The notes under the pieces: generated by a model
Seen by the model: only the letters and a program-made list of their open reading frames with translations
Told to the model about the DNA's origin: nothing
The model's database searches: none
Source: Oscillospiraceae bacterium
Lineage (GTDB): Bacteria > Bacillota > Clostridia > Oscillospirales > Ruminococcaceae
NCBI GenBank assembly: GCA_021769525.1
Contig: JAETSQ010000001.1
Location: 1 to 64,000 of the forward strand
Length of the DNA stretch: 64,000 bases
Direction: 5' to 3'
Made by a program: the position numbers and the translations under genes
Shown: piece after piece, positions 24,028-31,808 of the stretch
How the letters are laid out: each line of letters opens with the position of its first letter
How positions within the stretch are numbered: position 1 is the stretch's first letter

Positions 24028-25986
24028 ATGAGCCGTCAGGAAGCGGCAGAACAATACAGCCGCGCCCAAAAGCGGGGGCGGAAATGCTACAAGAGCTGTG
24101 TGCTCCGGGGGCGCTACCCCTATCCCCAGGTGCTGGACGAGATCCTGGAGGAAGCAATGACAGTAGGACAGGTGGAGCTGGGACTGGCGGAGATACCCCT
24201 GGACCAGGTGGTGGGGACCAAGACCGAGGGCCGGCGCACCTCCTTTTCCGCGGACTTTATGCCCCTGCTGGATGTGGATACCGAATTTGCCACCAAGTGG
24301 ATCGACCTCTGCGAGGCCCACCTGGGGGACGAGGGGATACGGGACCCGGTGACCTGCTACGAGTACCTGGGGCGCTTTTACGTCCAGGAGGGGAACAAGC
24401 GGGTGAGCGTCTTAAAAAGCTACCAGTCGGCCACCATCCCGGCCCAGGTGATCCGGATGGTGCCGGTGTGGACCGAGGAGCCGGAGATCCTGGCCTACTA
24501 CGAATTTATGCAGGCCTACCAGAAGACAGGGCTCTACCAGGTGCGCTTTACCCAGACCGGCAGCTTCGCGAAGCTCCAGAGCGCCCTGGGGTACGAGGCG
24601 GAGCACGCCTGGACCGAGGATGAGCGCCGGAGCTTTATGTCCGGCTATTACACCTTCCTGCCCCTCTTCCAGAAGCTGGGGGGGGATTCTCTGCCTATCA
24701 CGGCGGCGGACGCGCTGCTCACCTGGCTGAAGGTCTATCCCTTTGGCGACCTGCGGGAGCAGCCCGCCGCCCAGATCCAGAAATCCCTCCGGGCCGTCTG
24801 GCCGGACATCCGGGGGCTCTGCCAGGAAAACCCCATCTCGGTGACCACCGAGGAGCAGGAGGACCCGGAAAAGGGCTTTTTGGAGCGGCTTTTCCGCTCC
24901 AAGGTGCCCACCCCCCTGAACGTGGCCTTTATCAGCGACCTCCTGCCGGAGGAGAGCGACTGGGCCAGGGCCCATGACCTGGGGCGCCAGTACCTGGAGA
25001 CGGTGCTGGAGGACCGGGTGGCGGTGCGGCACTACGACGGCGTTGGCTGCGGTCCCCAGGCGGACGAGGCCATCGAGACGGCCATCCGGGAGGGGGCCCA
25101 GGTGATCTTTGCCACCACGCCGCCCCTCATCGGGGCCTGCCGGAAGGCTGCCGCCCAGCATCCCCAGGTGCGCATCCTCAACTGCTCCGTCTCCATGCCC
25201 TACAGCGGGGTCCGGACCTACTACAGCCGCGTCTACGAGGGGGAGTTCATCGCCGGGGCGGTGGCGGGCATCCTGAGCCGGGACGGACAGATGGGCTACG
25301 TGGCCTCCAGCCCCATCTTCGGGGTCCCGGCGGGCATCAACGCCTTTGCCCTGGGGGCCCAGCTGACAAACCCCGGCGTCCGGGTGCGGCTGCGCTGGTC
25401 CTGCCTGGAGGAAAACGCCCTGGGGACCCTGGCCAAGGAGGGCATCGGCGTCATCTACAACCTGGACCTCCCCGCCCCGGACCGCACGCGGGAGGCCTGG
25501 GGCCTCTGCCAGGTCCAGGAGGACGGGAGCTTCCGCTCCCTGGCCGCCCCCTACTGGCACTGGGGGAGCGTCTACGTCCGGCTGGTGCGGATGATCCTGG
25601 AAGGGGGCTGGGACACGGCGGATTCCACCCAGGGGCGGGCGGTAAATTACTGGTGGGGGATGAACAGCCGCTCCATCGACATCCTGCTGGCGGAGGAGCT
25701 CCCCGCCGGGGTGCGGCAGCTGGCGGGCATCCTGCGCCAGGGGATCGTGGAGGGGACCGTTGCCCCCTTCAGCCGTCCGCTGCGGGACCAGCAGGGGAAC
25801 CAGCGCAACGACGGCACCCGCGCCCTCTCCATCGAGGAGATCCTCCACATGGACTGGCTCTGCGACTGCGTGGACGGGGCCATCCCCGGCTATGAGGAGC
25901 TGCTGCCCAAGGCCCGCCCCATCGTCCGCATCCAGGGGGTGTACCGGGACCAGATCCCGCCGGAAAAGGAGGCCCTGATCCTGTGA
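24028..25986 (+). CDS. ParB/sulfiredoxin-like domain fused to a BMP (PBP1-type) sugar/nucleoside-binding domain
   Basis: 652 aa. Residues about 55-145 resemble the ParB/Srx fold, especially GRFYVQEGNKRVSVLK (115-130). A helical linker (about 150-285) follows. Residues about 297-600 form a BMP/Med-type periplasmic-binding fold (LNVAFISDLLPEESDWARA, QVIFATTPPLIGACRKA, YEGEFIAGAVAGIL). BMP domains normally bind nucleosides outside the cell as lipoproteins. Here there is no signal peptide or lipobox and the N-terminus is polar, so the protein should be cytoplasmic. The stop overlaps the phosphoesterase start by 4 bp. Function unknown; I infer a cytosolic small-molecule sensor. Confidence 0.75.
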   Translation: MSRQEAAEQYSRAQKRGRKCYKSCVLRGRYPYPQVLDEILEEAMTVGQVELGLAEIPLDQVVGTKTEGRRTSFSADFMPLLDVDTEFATKWIDLCEAHLGDEGIRDPVTCYEYLGRFYVQEGNKRVSVLKSYQSATIPAQVIRMVPVWTEEPEILAYYEFMQAYQKTGLYQVRFTQTGSFAKLQSALGYEAEHAWTEDERRSFMSGYYTFLPLFQKLGGDSLPITAADALLTWLKVYPFGDLREQPAAQIQKSLRAVWPDIRGLCQENPISVTTEEQEDPEKGFLERLFRSKVPTPLNVAFISDLLPEESDWARAHDLGRQYLETVLEDRVAVRHYDGVGCGPQADEAIETAIREGAQVIFATTPPLIGACRKAAAQHPQVRILNCSVSMPYSGVRTYYSRVYEGEFIAGAVAGILSRDGQMGYVASSPIFGVPAGINAFALGAQLTNPGVRVRLRWSCLEENALGTLAKEGIGVIYNLDLPAPDRTREAWGLCQVQEDGSFRSLAAPYWHWGSVYVRLVRMILEGGWDTADSTQGRAVNYWWGMNSRSIDILLAEELPAGVRQLAGILRQGIVEGTVAPFSRPLRDQQGNQRNDGTRALSIEEILHMDWLCDCVDGAIPGYEELLPKARPIVRIQGVYRDQIPPEKEALIL

Positions 25987-26573
25987 AGCTGCTGCTCATC
26001 TCCGATAAAGAAAGCGAATATCTGTGGGATTTCTATCAGCCGGGCCGCCTGGAGGGGATCGACCTCATCCTCTCCTGCGGCGACCTCCACGCCCAGTATC
26101 TCTCCTTTCTGGTGACCATGGGGGGGATGCCCCTCCTGTACGTCCACGGCAACCACGACAAGACCTACGACCGCCGCCCCCCGGAGGGGTGCGAGTGCAT
26201 CGAGGACAAGCTGGTGGTGCGGAAGGGGCTGCGGATCCTGGGGCTGGGGGGGAGCATCTGCTACAACGGCGGCCCCCACCAGTATACCGAGGGGCAGATG
26301 GCCTGGCGCATCCGGCGGCTGTGGTTCCAGCTCCGCCGGGCGGGGGGGGTGGATGTCGTGCTGACCCACGCCCCGGCCCAGAGCTACGGCGACGGGGAGG
26401 ACTACGCCCACCAGGGGTTCCGGTGCCTGCTGGACCTCATCGACCGGTACCGGCCCAAATACTTGGTCCACGGCCATGTGCACCCCAACTATGGGCTCCA
26501 GCTGCCCCGCGTGCTGAAGCGGGGGGATACCACCATCATCAACGCCTACGAGCGGTATATGCTGGAGTTTTAG
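25983..26573 (+). CDS. Calcineurin-like metallophosphoesterase with altered first motif
   Basis: 196 aa, GTG start inside the upstream stop (GTGA). It has the metallophosphoesterase motifs GDLH (33-36), GNHD (56-59), THAP (128-131) and HGHVH (163-167). The first motif, normally D-x-H, reads SDKES, so Asp8 is kept but the His is replaced by Glu10. The enzyme is of the small YfcE/MJ0936-like size. It may hydrolyse a phosphodiester or a nucleotide; the nucleoside-binding-like partner encoded upstream makes a nucleotide substrate attractive (inference). It ends 4 bp before the convergent nitroreductase stop. Confidence 0.85.
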   Translation: MKLLLISDKESEYLWDFYQPGRLEGIDLILSCGDLHAQYLSFLVTMGGMPLLYVHGNHDKTYDRRPPEGCECIEDKLVVRKGLRILGLGGSICYNGGPHQYTEGQMAWRIRRLWFQLRRAGGVDVVLTHAPAQSYGDGEDYAHQGFRCLLDLIDRYRPKYLVHGHVHPNYGLQLPRVLKRGDTTIINAYERYMLEF

Positions 26574-26577
26574 GAGC

Positions 26578-27306
26578 CTATCCCTGGTACTGCTCCAGAT
26601 ATTCCGCCACCGAGCGGGTCATCTCCCGCGAAAAATCGGACTGATACTTCCGCCGGCAGAAGGCGGCCAGCCAGTCCTCGTAGGACTGCTTCCCCCGGTG
26701 GTAGTCCAGCATCCGCCGCAGCTCCTCCCCGTCCATAGAGCGGTAGGTGTTGGAGTGAACGATATGCTCCAGGGAGCAGCGCCGGGGCTTTGGGCGCTCC
26801 TGCTGCTGGGGGGTGGGCCGCCCGAAGACCAGCATCGCCGCCGGGAAGACGAACCGCGGCAGCCCCAGAAGGCGCCGCTGGTCCTGGCACCGCTCCAAAA
26901 TATCCCCGATGTAGCAGGAGCCGATGCCCAGGCTCTCCGCCGCCACCACGGCGTTCTGGGCGGCGATGAGGGCATCGGACACCGCCAGCAGCAGGTCCCC
27001 CACCCCAGGGGCGCGGGGGGAACAGCCGGCGTCCCGGTAGGCGTCGTACCACTTCTTGCAGTCGGCGCAGAACACCAGCACCAGGGGGGCCTTGGCGATG
27101 AAGGGCTGGTGGTCGCAGGTGACGGCCAGGGCGTCCTTCAGGTCCTGGCGGGTGATGTCCAGGATGGTATAGAGCTGCTGGTTCCCGGCGGTGGGGGCCT
27201 GGCAGGCGGCCTCCAAAATCAGGCGCTTTTCCTCCTGGGTGATGGCTGCATCCTCGTAGGCGCGGACCGACTTGCGCCGGAAGAGCTGCTGTATGACTTC
27301 GTTCAT
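26578..27306 (-). CDS. Nitroreductase-family FMN oxidoreductase
   Basis: 242 aa FMN-dependent flavoprotein of the NfsA/FRP-like class. The N-terminal FMN-phosphate motif RRKSVRAYED, EAACQAPTAGNQQLYTI, and the later NAVVAAESLGIGSCYIGDI are present. The C-terminal extension (about 180-242) covers the partner subunit in such dimers. It should reduce nitro compounds, quinones or other acceptors with NAD(P)H; the natural substrate is unknown. GGAGGCCG lies upstream of the ATG. It is monocistronic and convergent with the phosphoesterase. Confidence 0.93.
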   Translation of the reverse strand: MNEVIQQLFRRKSVRAYEDAAITQEEKRLILEAACQAPTAGNQQLYTILDITRQDLKDALAVTCDHQPFIAKAPLVLVFCADCKKWYDAYRDAGCSPRAPGVGDLLLAVSDALIAAQNAVVAAESLGIGSCYIGDILERCQDQRRLLGLPRFVFPAAMLVFGRPTPQQQERPKPRRCSLEHIVHSNTYRSMDGEELRRMLDYHRGKQSYEDWLAAFCRRKYQSDFSREMTRSVAEYLEQYQG

Positions 27307-27422
27307 GGTTTAGGACGGCCTCCTTTTTTCCGGATTTTTGGTTCCACCTGATTATAGCCTGTTTGGAGATAGGGTGCAAGGGGCCGGGGAGCGTGGGGAG
27401 TGTCCCAACGAGGAGTTAAAGC

Positions 27423-27545
27423 CAATCTGGGCTGCCGCCCAGCCCCGCCTTCTTTTTCTTTTCACGGGAAAAGAAAAAGAAGCAAAAAGAAAAGCGGCCA
27501 AAGTATTTACAGCGTAGTGAATCGACTTAAAATCTGCGCAATTTG
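27423..27545. repeat. Dispersed hairpin repeat, family A, copy 3 (inverted)
   Basis: The reverse complement repeats copy 2 block by block: GCGCAGATTTT, TGTAAATACTTTGG, CTTTTTGCTTCTTTTTCTT stem, GGGCTGGGCGGCAGCCCAGATTGGC. It fills most of the gap between the nitroreductase promoter side and the SIMPL terminator. Confidence 0.85.
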
Positions 27546-27563
27546 GACACTTCCGGGAGAGTA

Positions 27564-27609
27564 CAAAAAAACAGAGGGACGCGGGTAAGGCGTCCCCCTG
27601 TTTTTTTTA
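27564..27609 (-). terminator. Terminator of the SIMPL lipoprotein gene
   Basis: ACAGAGGGACGC pairs with GCGTCCCCCTGT; A run on one side and T run on the other make it usable in both directions. Confidence 0.9.
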
Positions 27610-27621
27610 CAGGATGCTTCG

Positions 27622-28383
27622 TCAGGATTTCGGGAGCATCTCGAAGACCACCTGTACCTCGGCGGAGACGGTGCTACTGCCGGGGCGGACGGTGGTGCGG
27701 GATTTGAAGCTGTCCGCACCGCCGCCGACGTCCGGATTCATGGCCACCGCCTCATCGAAATTCCGCACGGTGGCCACCGCCCGGCTGGTCTCGTCGATCT
27801 TCTTCACCTGCCCCACCGTCTTGCCGGCCGCCTCGGCCAGAACCTCCGCCTTCTGACGGGCCAGGTCGATGGCATCGGCCAGGGCGGTGTTGTACATCTC
27901 GTCCTCGTTGCTCAAGAGGTACTCCACCCCGTTGAGCTCATTGGAGCCTGCGGCGATGGCGGCATCCACCACATCCCCGGCCTTGGTGATGTCCCGGACA
28001 TAGACGGTGAGATCGGTGCTCATGCGGTAGCCGTTGATGTTGCCGTTGTTGTCGTAGCTGTTCCACATATTCATGTTGGTGGTCTGGATGTCCTTTTCCT
28101 CGATGCCCATCTCCGCCAGGGCGGCCAGGGTGGCGTTGATGGCGGCGCTGTTTTCCTCACGGGCGACGCTGGGGGTGGCGGCCCGGCTGCTGACGCCCAC
28201 CGATACCTTGGCGACATCGGGGGTGGATTCCATGCCGGACCGGCCCGTCACGGTGATGGTCTCCGGCTCCCCCTCCTGGTGGAGGCGGACGGTGGTCTCC
28301 GCCGGGGCGGCGGCCCCTCCGGCGCATCCCGCCAGGGAGAATACCAGCAGAACGGCCAGCGCTAAGATCATGAATTTTTCCAT
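27622..28383 (-). CDS. SIMPL-domain lipoprotein (DUF541/YggE-like)
   Basis: 253 aa. The signal peptide ends in the lipobox LAGC (about 17-20), so it is a membrane-anchored lipoprotein outside the cell. The SIMPL domain (about 45-250) includes ITVTGRSGMESTPDVAKVSVGV, KDIQTTNMNMW and the C-terminal VSAEVQVVFEM. Such oxidative-stress-related proteins assemble into rings; their substrate is unknown. The ORF track runs 214 codons further upstream without a ribosome site; the ATG at 28383 has AAAGGAG a short way upstream and fits the signal peptide. Confidence 0.92.
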   Translation of the reverse strand: MEKFMILALAVLLVFSLAGCAGGAAAPAETTVRLHQEGEPETITVTGRSGMESTPDVAKVSVGVSSRAATPSVAREENSAAINATLAALAEMGIEEKDIQTTNMNMWNSYDNNGNINGYRMSTDLTVYVRDITKAGDVVDAAIAAGSNELNGVEYLLSNEDEMYNTALADAIDLARQKAEVLAEAAGKTVGQVKKIDETSRAVATVRNFDEAVAMNPDVGGGADSFKSRTTVRPGSSTVSAEVQVVFEMLPKS

Positions 28384-28471
28384 AATGATGACGGCTCCTT
28401 TCTGTTTTTTGGGCTTACAGTTATTTAGTGGCGAAAAAAAGCCCGATTGTTGCACCCGCCGGAGATCCCGC

Positions 28472-28505
28472 AAAAAAATCCCCCCGCTCCGCTTTTTGGG
28501 GGGAG
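28472..28505 (-). terminator. Terminator of the zinc-ribbon membrane protein gene
   Basis: Minus strand TCCCCCC...GGGGGGA stem followed by TTTTTTT, 13 bp after the stop codon. Confidence 0.88.
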
Positions 28506-28517
28506 AGGGGGGCAGAT

Positions 28518-28904
28518 TCAGGTCTTTTTGATAAATTCCCGGCCGCACCGGGGGCAGGTGATGGCGATGGCGCCCCGGCCCTTGGGGACCCGCAGCTGCT
28601 GGCGGCAGCCGGGGCAGCGGTAGTACCGGTGGGTGCGGTCCTGGGCCCGGCGCGTCAGACGCTCCCAGCGGCCCCGGAGCCGCTGGACGTACTGGAGGAA
28701 GAGCCCGTTTTCCCTGGCGCGGGCGGAGATGTTCCGGGAGAGCATCCGGTAGTAGGCCAGCCCCAGCAGCACAAAGCCCAGCACCGCCAGAAACCAGAAG
28801 CGGCCGCGGGTGAACATCACCAGCACCATGGAGAGCAGCAGCATGGCGAAGGAGAGCTGATCCACCCCATACCGCCCCATCATAAATCTGCGAAACCAGT
28901 TCAC
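28518..28904 (-). CDS. Small membrane protein with C-terminal zinc ribbon
   Basis: 128 aa. Two hydrophobic helices (about 17-34 and 36-51) are followed by a basic amphipathic stretch and a zinc ribbon with CPGC and CPRC pairs (about 97-121). The ribbon should sit in the cytoplasm. No specific function is known; such proteins are common in Clostridia. AAGGAGG precedes the start. It is transcribed alone between the SIMPL and exonuclease genes. Confidence 0.8.
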   Translation of the reverse strand: MNWFRRFMMGRYGVDQLSFAMLLLSMVLVMFTRGRFWFLAVLGFVLLGLAYYRMLSRNISARARENGLFLQYVQRLRGRWERLTRRAQDRTHRYYRCPGCRQQLRVPKGRGAIAITCPRCGREFIKKT

Positions 28905-29047
28905 AAAAAAGCCTCCTTAAAGGGAACTTGTATCCTGCTCTTTTATAATAGCACCGGAGGCGGGGCGGTTTGGTGAACAGTCTGAAAACTTTCGGGGGAT
29001 GTTCCGTGACGGGGGAGGGTAACAAGTGAGAAAAAGAAGACTTTGCG

Positions 29048-29764
29048 CTACACGCCCACCGTTTCTTCCGCGTCTTCTTCGTCGCCGGCGAATTCCCACT
29101 GGCTGAGGAGATCCCCGAAGAGGTCCCCCAGGGTGGCAGCGGGGGGCGGGGCGGCGCTGGGGGCGTTCATCAGCTCCCTGGTGATGCGGGTGCGCTCCGC
29201 AAAGGCCTCCTTATCGTGAAGGAGGGTGAGGAGGACGGCGGAATTTTCCGCGTCGTCCGCCGCGCTGTGCTGGCTGCCGGCGAAGTTTACCTCGATGCCG
29301 CCGATGGCGTTCTTGAGGGAGATGCGGTTGCGCTTGGAAAGGCCCAGCAGCCGGGTGTAGATCCGCTGGAAGTCGATCCACCGGCGGAAGGGGCGGGGCG
29401 GTTTTTCCGGCCAGAGGCCCTTGGCGGCGCACTCCTGGAAGAGCTGGCGCTTATCGCTGTCGCTCCAGGCGTAGGTGCGGGCGGGCTCCTCCCCGATCCA
29501 GGCGAGGAAGTCCTCCAGGGCCTCCGGAAGGGGCTTTGCATGGGCCACGTCCCCTTCGGTGATGCCAGTGACCCTGGTGCAGGTGGCGCTGATGGGGAAG
29601 TGCTGGGGCTTTACGTAGGCGGAGTACTTCCCCACCTGGACATAGTTTTGGTCCAGCTTCACCGCGCCGATCTCCACGATCTCGTGGAGCAGGGCGGCGG
29701 GGACCTCCTCGTGCCCCCGGCGGGGGGCCTGGTTCATCTCAAAATCCAAAAAGATATGCTGCAT
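29048..29764 (-). CDS. DEDD-family 3'-5' exonuclease (RNase T/KapD-like)
   Basis: 238 aa. The DnaQ-fold motifs are FLDFEMN (Asp, Glu of motif I), WSDSDKR (motif II region, about 116-122) and the final HSAADDAENS with His and Asp (about 187-196). It should trim 3' ends of RNA or DNA with two metal ions. The ATG sits in a TGATG overlap with the stop of the DEAD-box helicase gene, so the helicase and exonuclease are translationally coupled, which points to joint RNA turnover (inference). The acidic C-terminal tail is low complexity. Confidence 0.88.
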   Translation of the reverse strand: MQHIFLDFEMNQAPRRGHEEVPAALLHEIVEIGAVKLDQNYVQVGKYSAYVKPQHFPISATCTRVTGITEGDVAHAKPLPEALEDFLAWIGEEPARTYAWSDSDKRQLFQECAAKGLWPEKPPRPFRRWIDFQRIYTRLLGLSKRNRISLKNAIGGIEVNFAGSQHSAADDAENSAVLLTLLHDKEAFAERTRITRELMNAPSAAPPPAATLGDLFGDLLSQWEFAGDEEDAEETVGV

Positions 29765-30912
29765 CACAGTCCCTCCGCCGGGGCGATGACCCCGTCCTCG
29801 GAGACGGCGATGGGGCTGATCTCGAACCGGGTGTAGCGGATGAGGTTTTTGAGCCGGGCGCGCTCGTCGGCGGAATAGAAGAGGTAGGAGATGCCCTCCT
29901 TCCGGGCGCGGGCGGTGCGGCCGATGCGGTGGACGTAGGTCTCGTTGTCCTGGGGGAAGTCGTAGTTCACCACCGCGTCGATGTCGGTGACATCGATGCC
30001 TCTGGCGGCCACGTCGGTGGCTACCATCACCGGGATCTCCCCCTCCTTGAACCTCGCCATCACCCGGTTGCGGTCCTTCTGGATCATATCCCCGTGGATG
30101 CACTGGGCGGGAAGACCCTGACGGGTGAGCATATCGCAGATCATGGCGGTATTGTACTTGGTGTTGCAGAAGATGAGCACCCGGTCCAGGTCCTCTTTTT
30201 TCAGGATGGCGAGGAGGTCCAGAAAACGCTTGCGGCCGGTGGTGCAGCAGCAGTACTGGGTGATGCGGGGGCGGCTCTCCTCCACCGGGCGTACGGTGAT
30301 CTCCTCCGCGTCCCGCTGGTAGAGCCAGCCGATGTCCATCACCTCCCGGCTGATGGTGGCGGAGAACATCACCATCTGCTCCTTTTTGGGGAGGCTGTCC
30401 AGGATCTTCCGCACGTCCTTGAAGAAGCCCATATCCAGCATCTCGTCCGCCTCGTCCAGGACAACGGTGGTCACCTTCCCCAGGCGGATGGTGCGGCGCT
30501 TCATGTGGTCCAGCATCCGGCCGGGAGTGGCTACCACGATCTGGGGGTTTTTCTTCAGCGCCTCGATCTGGGGGTTCATGGCCTGTCCGCCGTAGATGGC
30601 GGCCACCCGCACCCCCTCCTTGTACTTTGCCAGGGCCCGCAGCTCGTCCACGATCTGGGTGCAGAGCTCCCGCGTGGGGCAGAGGACCACCGACTGGATC
30701 CAGGGGGCATCCCGGACCAGGGCCCGCTCCACCAGGGGGATGCCGAAGGCGCAGGTCTTGCCGGTGCCGGTGGGGGCCTTGGCGATGATCTCCCTGCCGG
30801 AGAGCATGACCGGGATGGCTTTTTCCTGGACCTCGGTCATCTGGGAAAAGCCCATATCCTCCACCGCCCGGAGGGTTTCCGGGGATACCCCGGCAAGTTC
30901 TTTGAATTCCAT
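29764..30912 (-). CDS. DEAD-box ATP-dependent RNA helicase
   Basis: 382 aa, started at the ATG preceded by AAAGGAACGA; the ORF-track start ten codons earlier lacks a site. All motifs are present: Q-motif with TEVQEKAIP, motif I APTGTGKT, Ia PTRELCTQ, Ib TPGRMLDH, II DEAD in VVLDEADEMLDMGF, III SAT, V ATDVAARGIDV and VI HRIGRTARA. It is a minimal two-RecA-domain helicase without the C-terminal RNA-binding tail of DeaD/CshA. It probably unwinds structured RNA for ribosome assembly or decay with the downstream exonuclease. Confidence 0.95.
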   Translation of the reverse strand: MEFKELAGVSPETLRAVEDMGFSQMTEVQEKAIPVMLSGREIIAKAPTGTGKTCAFGIPLVERALVRDAPWIQSVVLCPTRELCTQIVDELRALAKYKEGVRVAAIYGGQAMNPQIEALKKNPQIVVATPGRMLDHMKRRTIRLGKVTTVVLDEADEMLDMGFFKDVRKILDSLPKKEQMVMFSATISREVMDIGWLYQRDAEEITVRPVEESRPRITQYCCCTTGRKRFLDLLAILKKEDLDRVLIFCNTKYNTAMICDMLTRQGLPAQCIHGDMIQKDRNRVMARFKEGEIPVMVATDVAARGIDVTDIDAVVNYDFPQDNETYVHRIGRTARARKEGISYLFYSADERARLKNLIRYTRFEISPIAVSEDGVIAPAEGL

Positions 30913-30975
30913 ACTGTCGTTCCTTTCTTGGCGCGCGGGCATGCCTGTTTTCCCGCGCTTTGGCTCATATCAGCC

Positions 30976-30981
30976 ATTATA
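30976..30981 (-). promoter_or_regulatory. -10 element upstream of the helicase gene
   Basis: Minus strand TATAAT about 65 bp before the start codon; no convincing -35 at 16-18 bp. Confidence 0.4.
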
Positions 30982-31036
30982 GCACAGACGGGACAAAAAC
31001 TCCAGCGGAAAATCTCCCCGAAGCGGTGCCTGCTTT

Positions 31037-31073
31037 GGGCAGCGCCCCGGACGGGCAGAAGCGAGGTGTTCGG
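31037..31073. repeat. Promoter-upstream repeat, family E, copy 1
   Basis: GGGCAGCGCCCCGGAC followed by GGCAGAAGCGAGGTGTTCGG. It is homologous to 44667-44703 and partly to 58836-58863, each lying just upstream of a promoter. Confidence 0.6.
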
Positions 31074-31088
31074 CCGCTCTCCGCCCGC

Positions 31089-31116
31089 TTGCTTCTTGGG
31101 GAAAATGTGGTATACT
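31089..31116 (+). promoter_or_regulatory. Promoter of the DUF5662 gene
   Basis: TTGCTT, 16 bp, TATACT with an upstream GTGG. Confidence 0.6.
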
Positions 31117-31159
31117 ATCATTATAGATCCGTTCCGGAGAAACAAGGGGGGGCAGGGGA

Positions 31160-31702
31160 GTGAAGTGGCTGGAGCACCTGAAAACCGTGGGCCACCACCG
31201 GAGGCTGGTGTGCAAGGCCTGCTTTGCGGTGGGGCTCTACCGCCAGGGGCTTTGCCACGACCTTTCCAAATACGCCCCGGTGGAGTTCCTGGTGGGGGCA
31301 AAGTACTACCAGGGGGACCACAGCCCCAACGAGGCGGAGCGGCTGGAAAAGGGCTACAGCGCCGCCTGGCTCCATCACAAGGGGCGTAACAAGCACCACC
31401 TGGAGTACTGGATCGACTACAGCCCCGCCGGGGACCACGCCCTGACAGGCTGCCGGATGCCCCCAAAATACGTGGTGGAGATGTTCTGCGACCGGATGGC
31501 CGCCAGCAAGACCTACCTGGGCGCCGCTTATACCGATGCCTCCCCCTGGGAATACTACCGGCGCAGCCGGGACCACTACCTCCTGCACCCAGAGACCCAG
31601 GAGCTGCTGGAGCGCCTGCTCCTGCTCCTCCGGGACCGGGGAGAAGAGGCCGCCTTCCGGTATATCCGGGAGGAAGTTTTGAGAAAACGCCCCAGGGATT
31701 GA
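31160..31702 (+). CDS. DUF5662-family protein
   Basis: 180 aa soluble protein, GTG start preceded by AGGGGA. It has the DUF5662 pattern of conserved His and Asp residues: KTVGHHRRLV, GLCHDLSKYAPVEF, HHKGRNKHHLEYW and the C-terminal HYLLHPET. The His/Asp spacing suggests an HD-like metal site, but no activity is known. It occurs widely in Clostridia and phages. The stop codon overlaps the -35 of the pot operon promoter. Confidence 0.88.
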   Translation: MKWLEHLKTVGHHRRLVCKACFAVGLYRQGLCHDLSKYAPVEFLVGAKYYQGDHSPNEAERLEKGYSAAWLHHKGRNKHHLEYWIDYSPAGDHALTGCRMPPKYVVEMFCDRMAASKTYLGAAYTDASPWEYYRRSRDHYLLHPETQELLERLLLLLRDRGEEAAFRYIREEVLRKRPRD

Positions 31703-31727
31703 CAGCGGGGCGGAAAAGCACTATAAT
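31699..31727 (+). promoter_or_regulatory. Consensus promoter of the potABCD operon
   Basis: TTGACA, 17 bp, TATAAT. The 80 nt leader carries a small TCGGGT/ACCCGA hairpin at 31757-31773. Confidence 0.85.
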
Positions 31728-31808
31728 TGCCATAGGTATCCTCTGCGGATGGACAGTCGGGTCATTCTACCCGATTATTTATATACTTAATAGTTAAGGT
31801 GATTAAAT

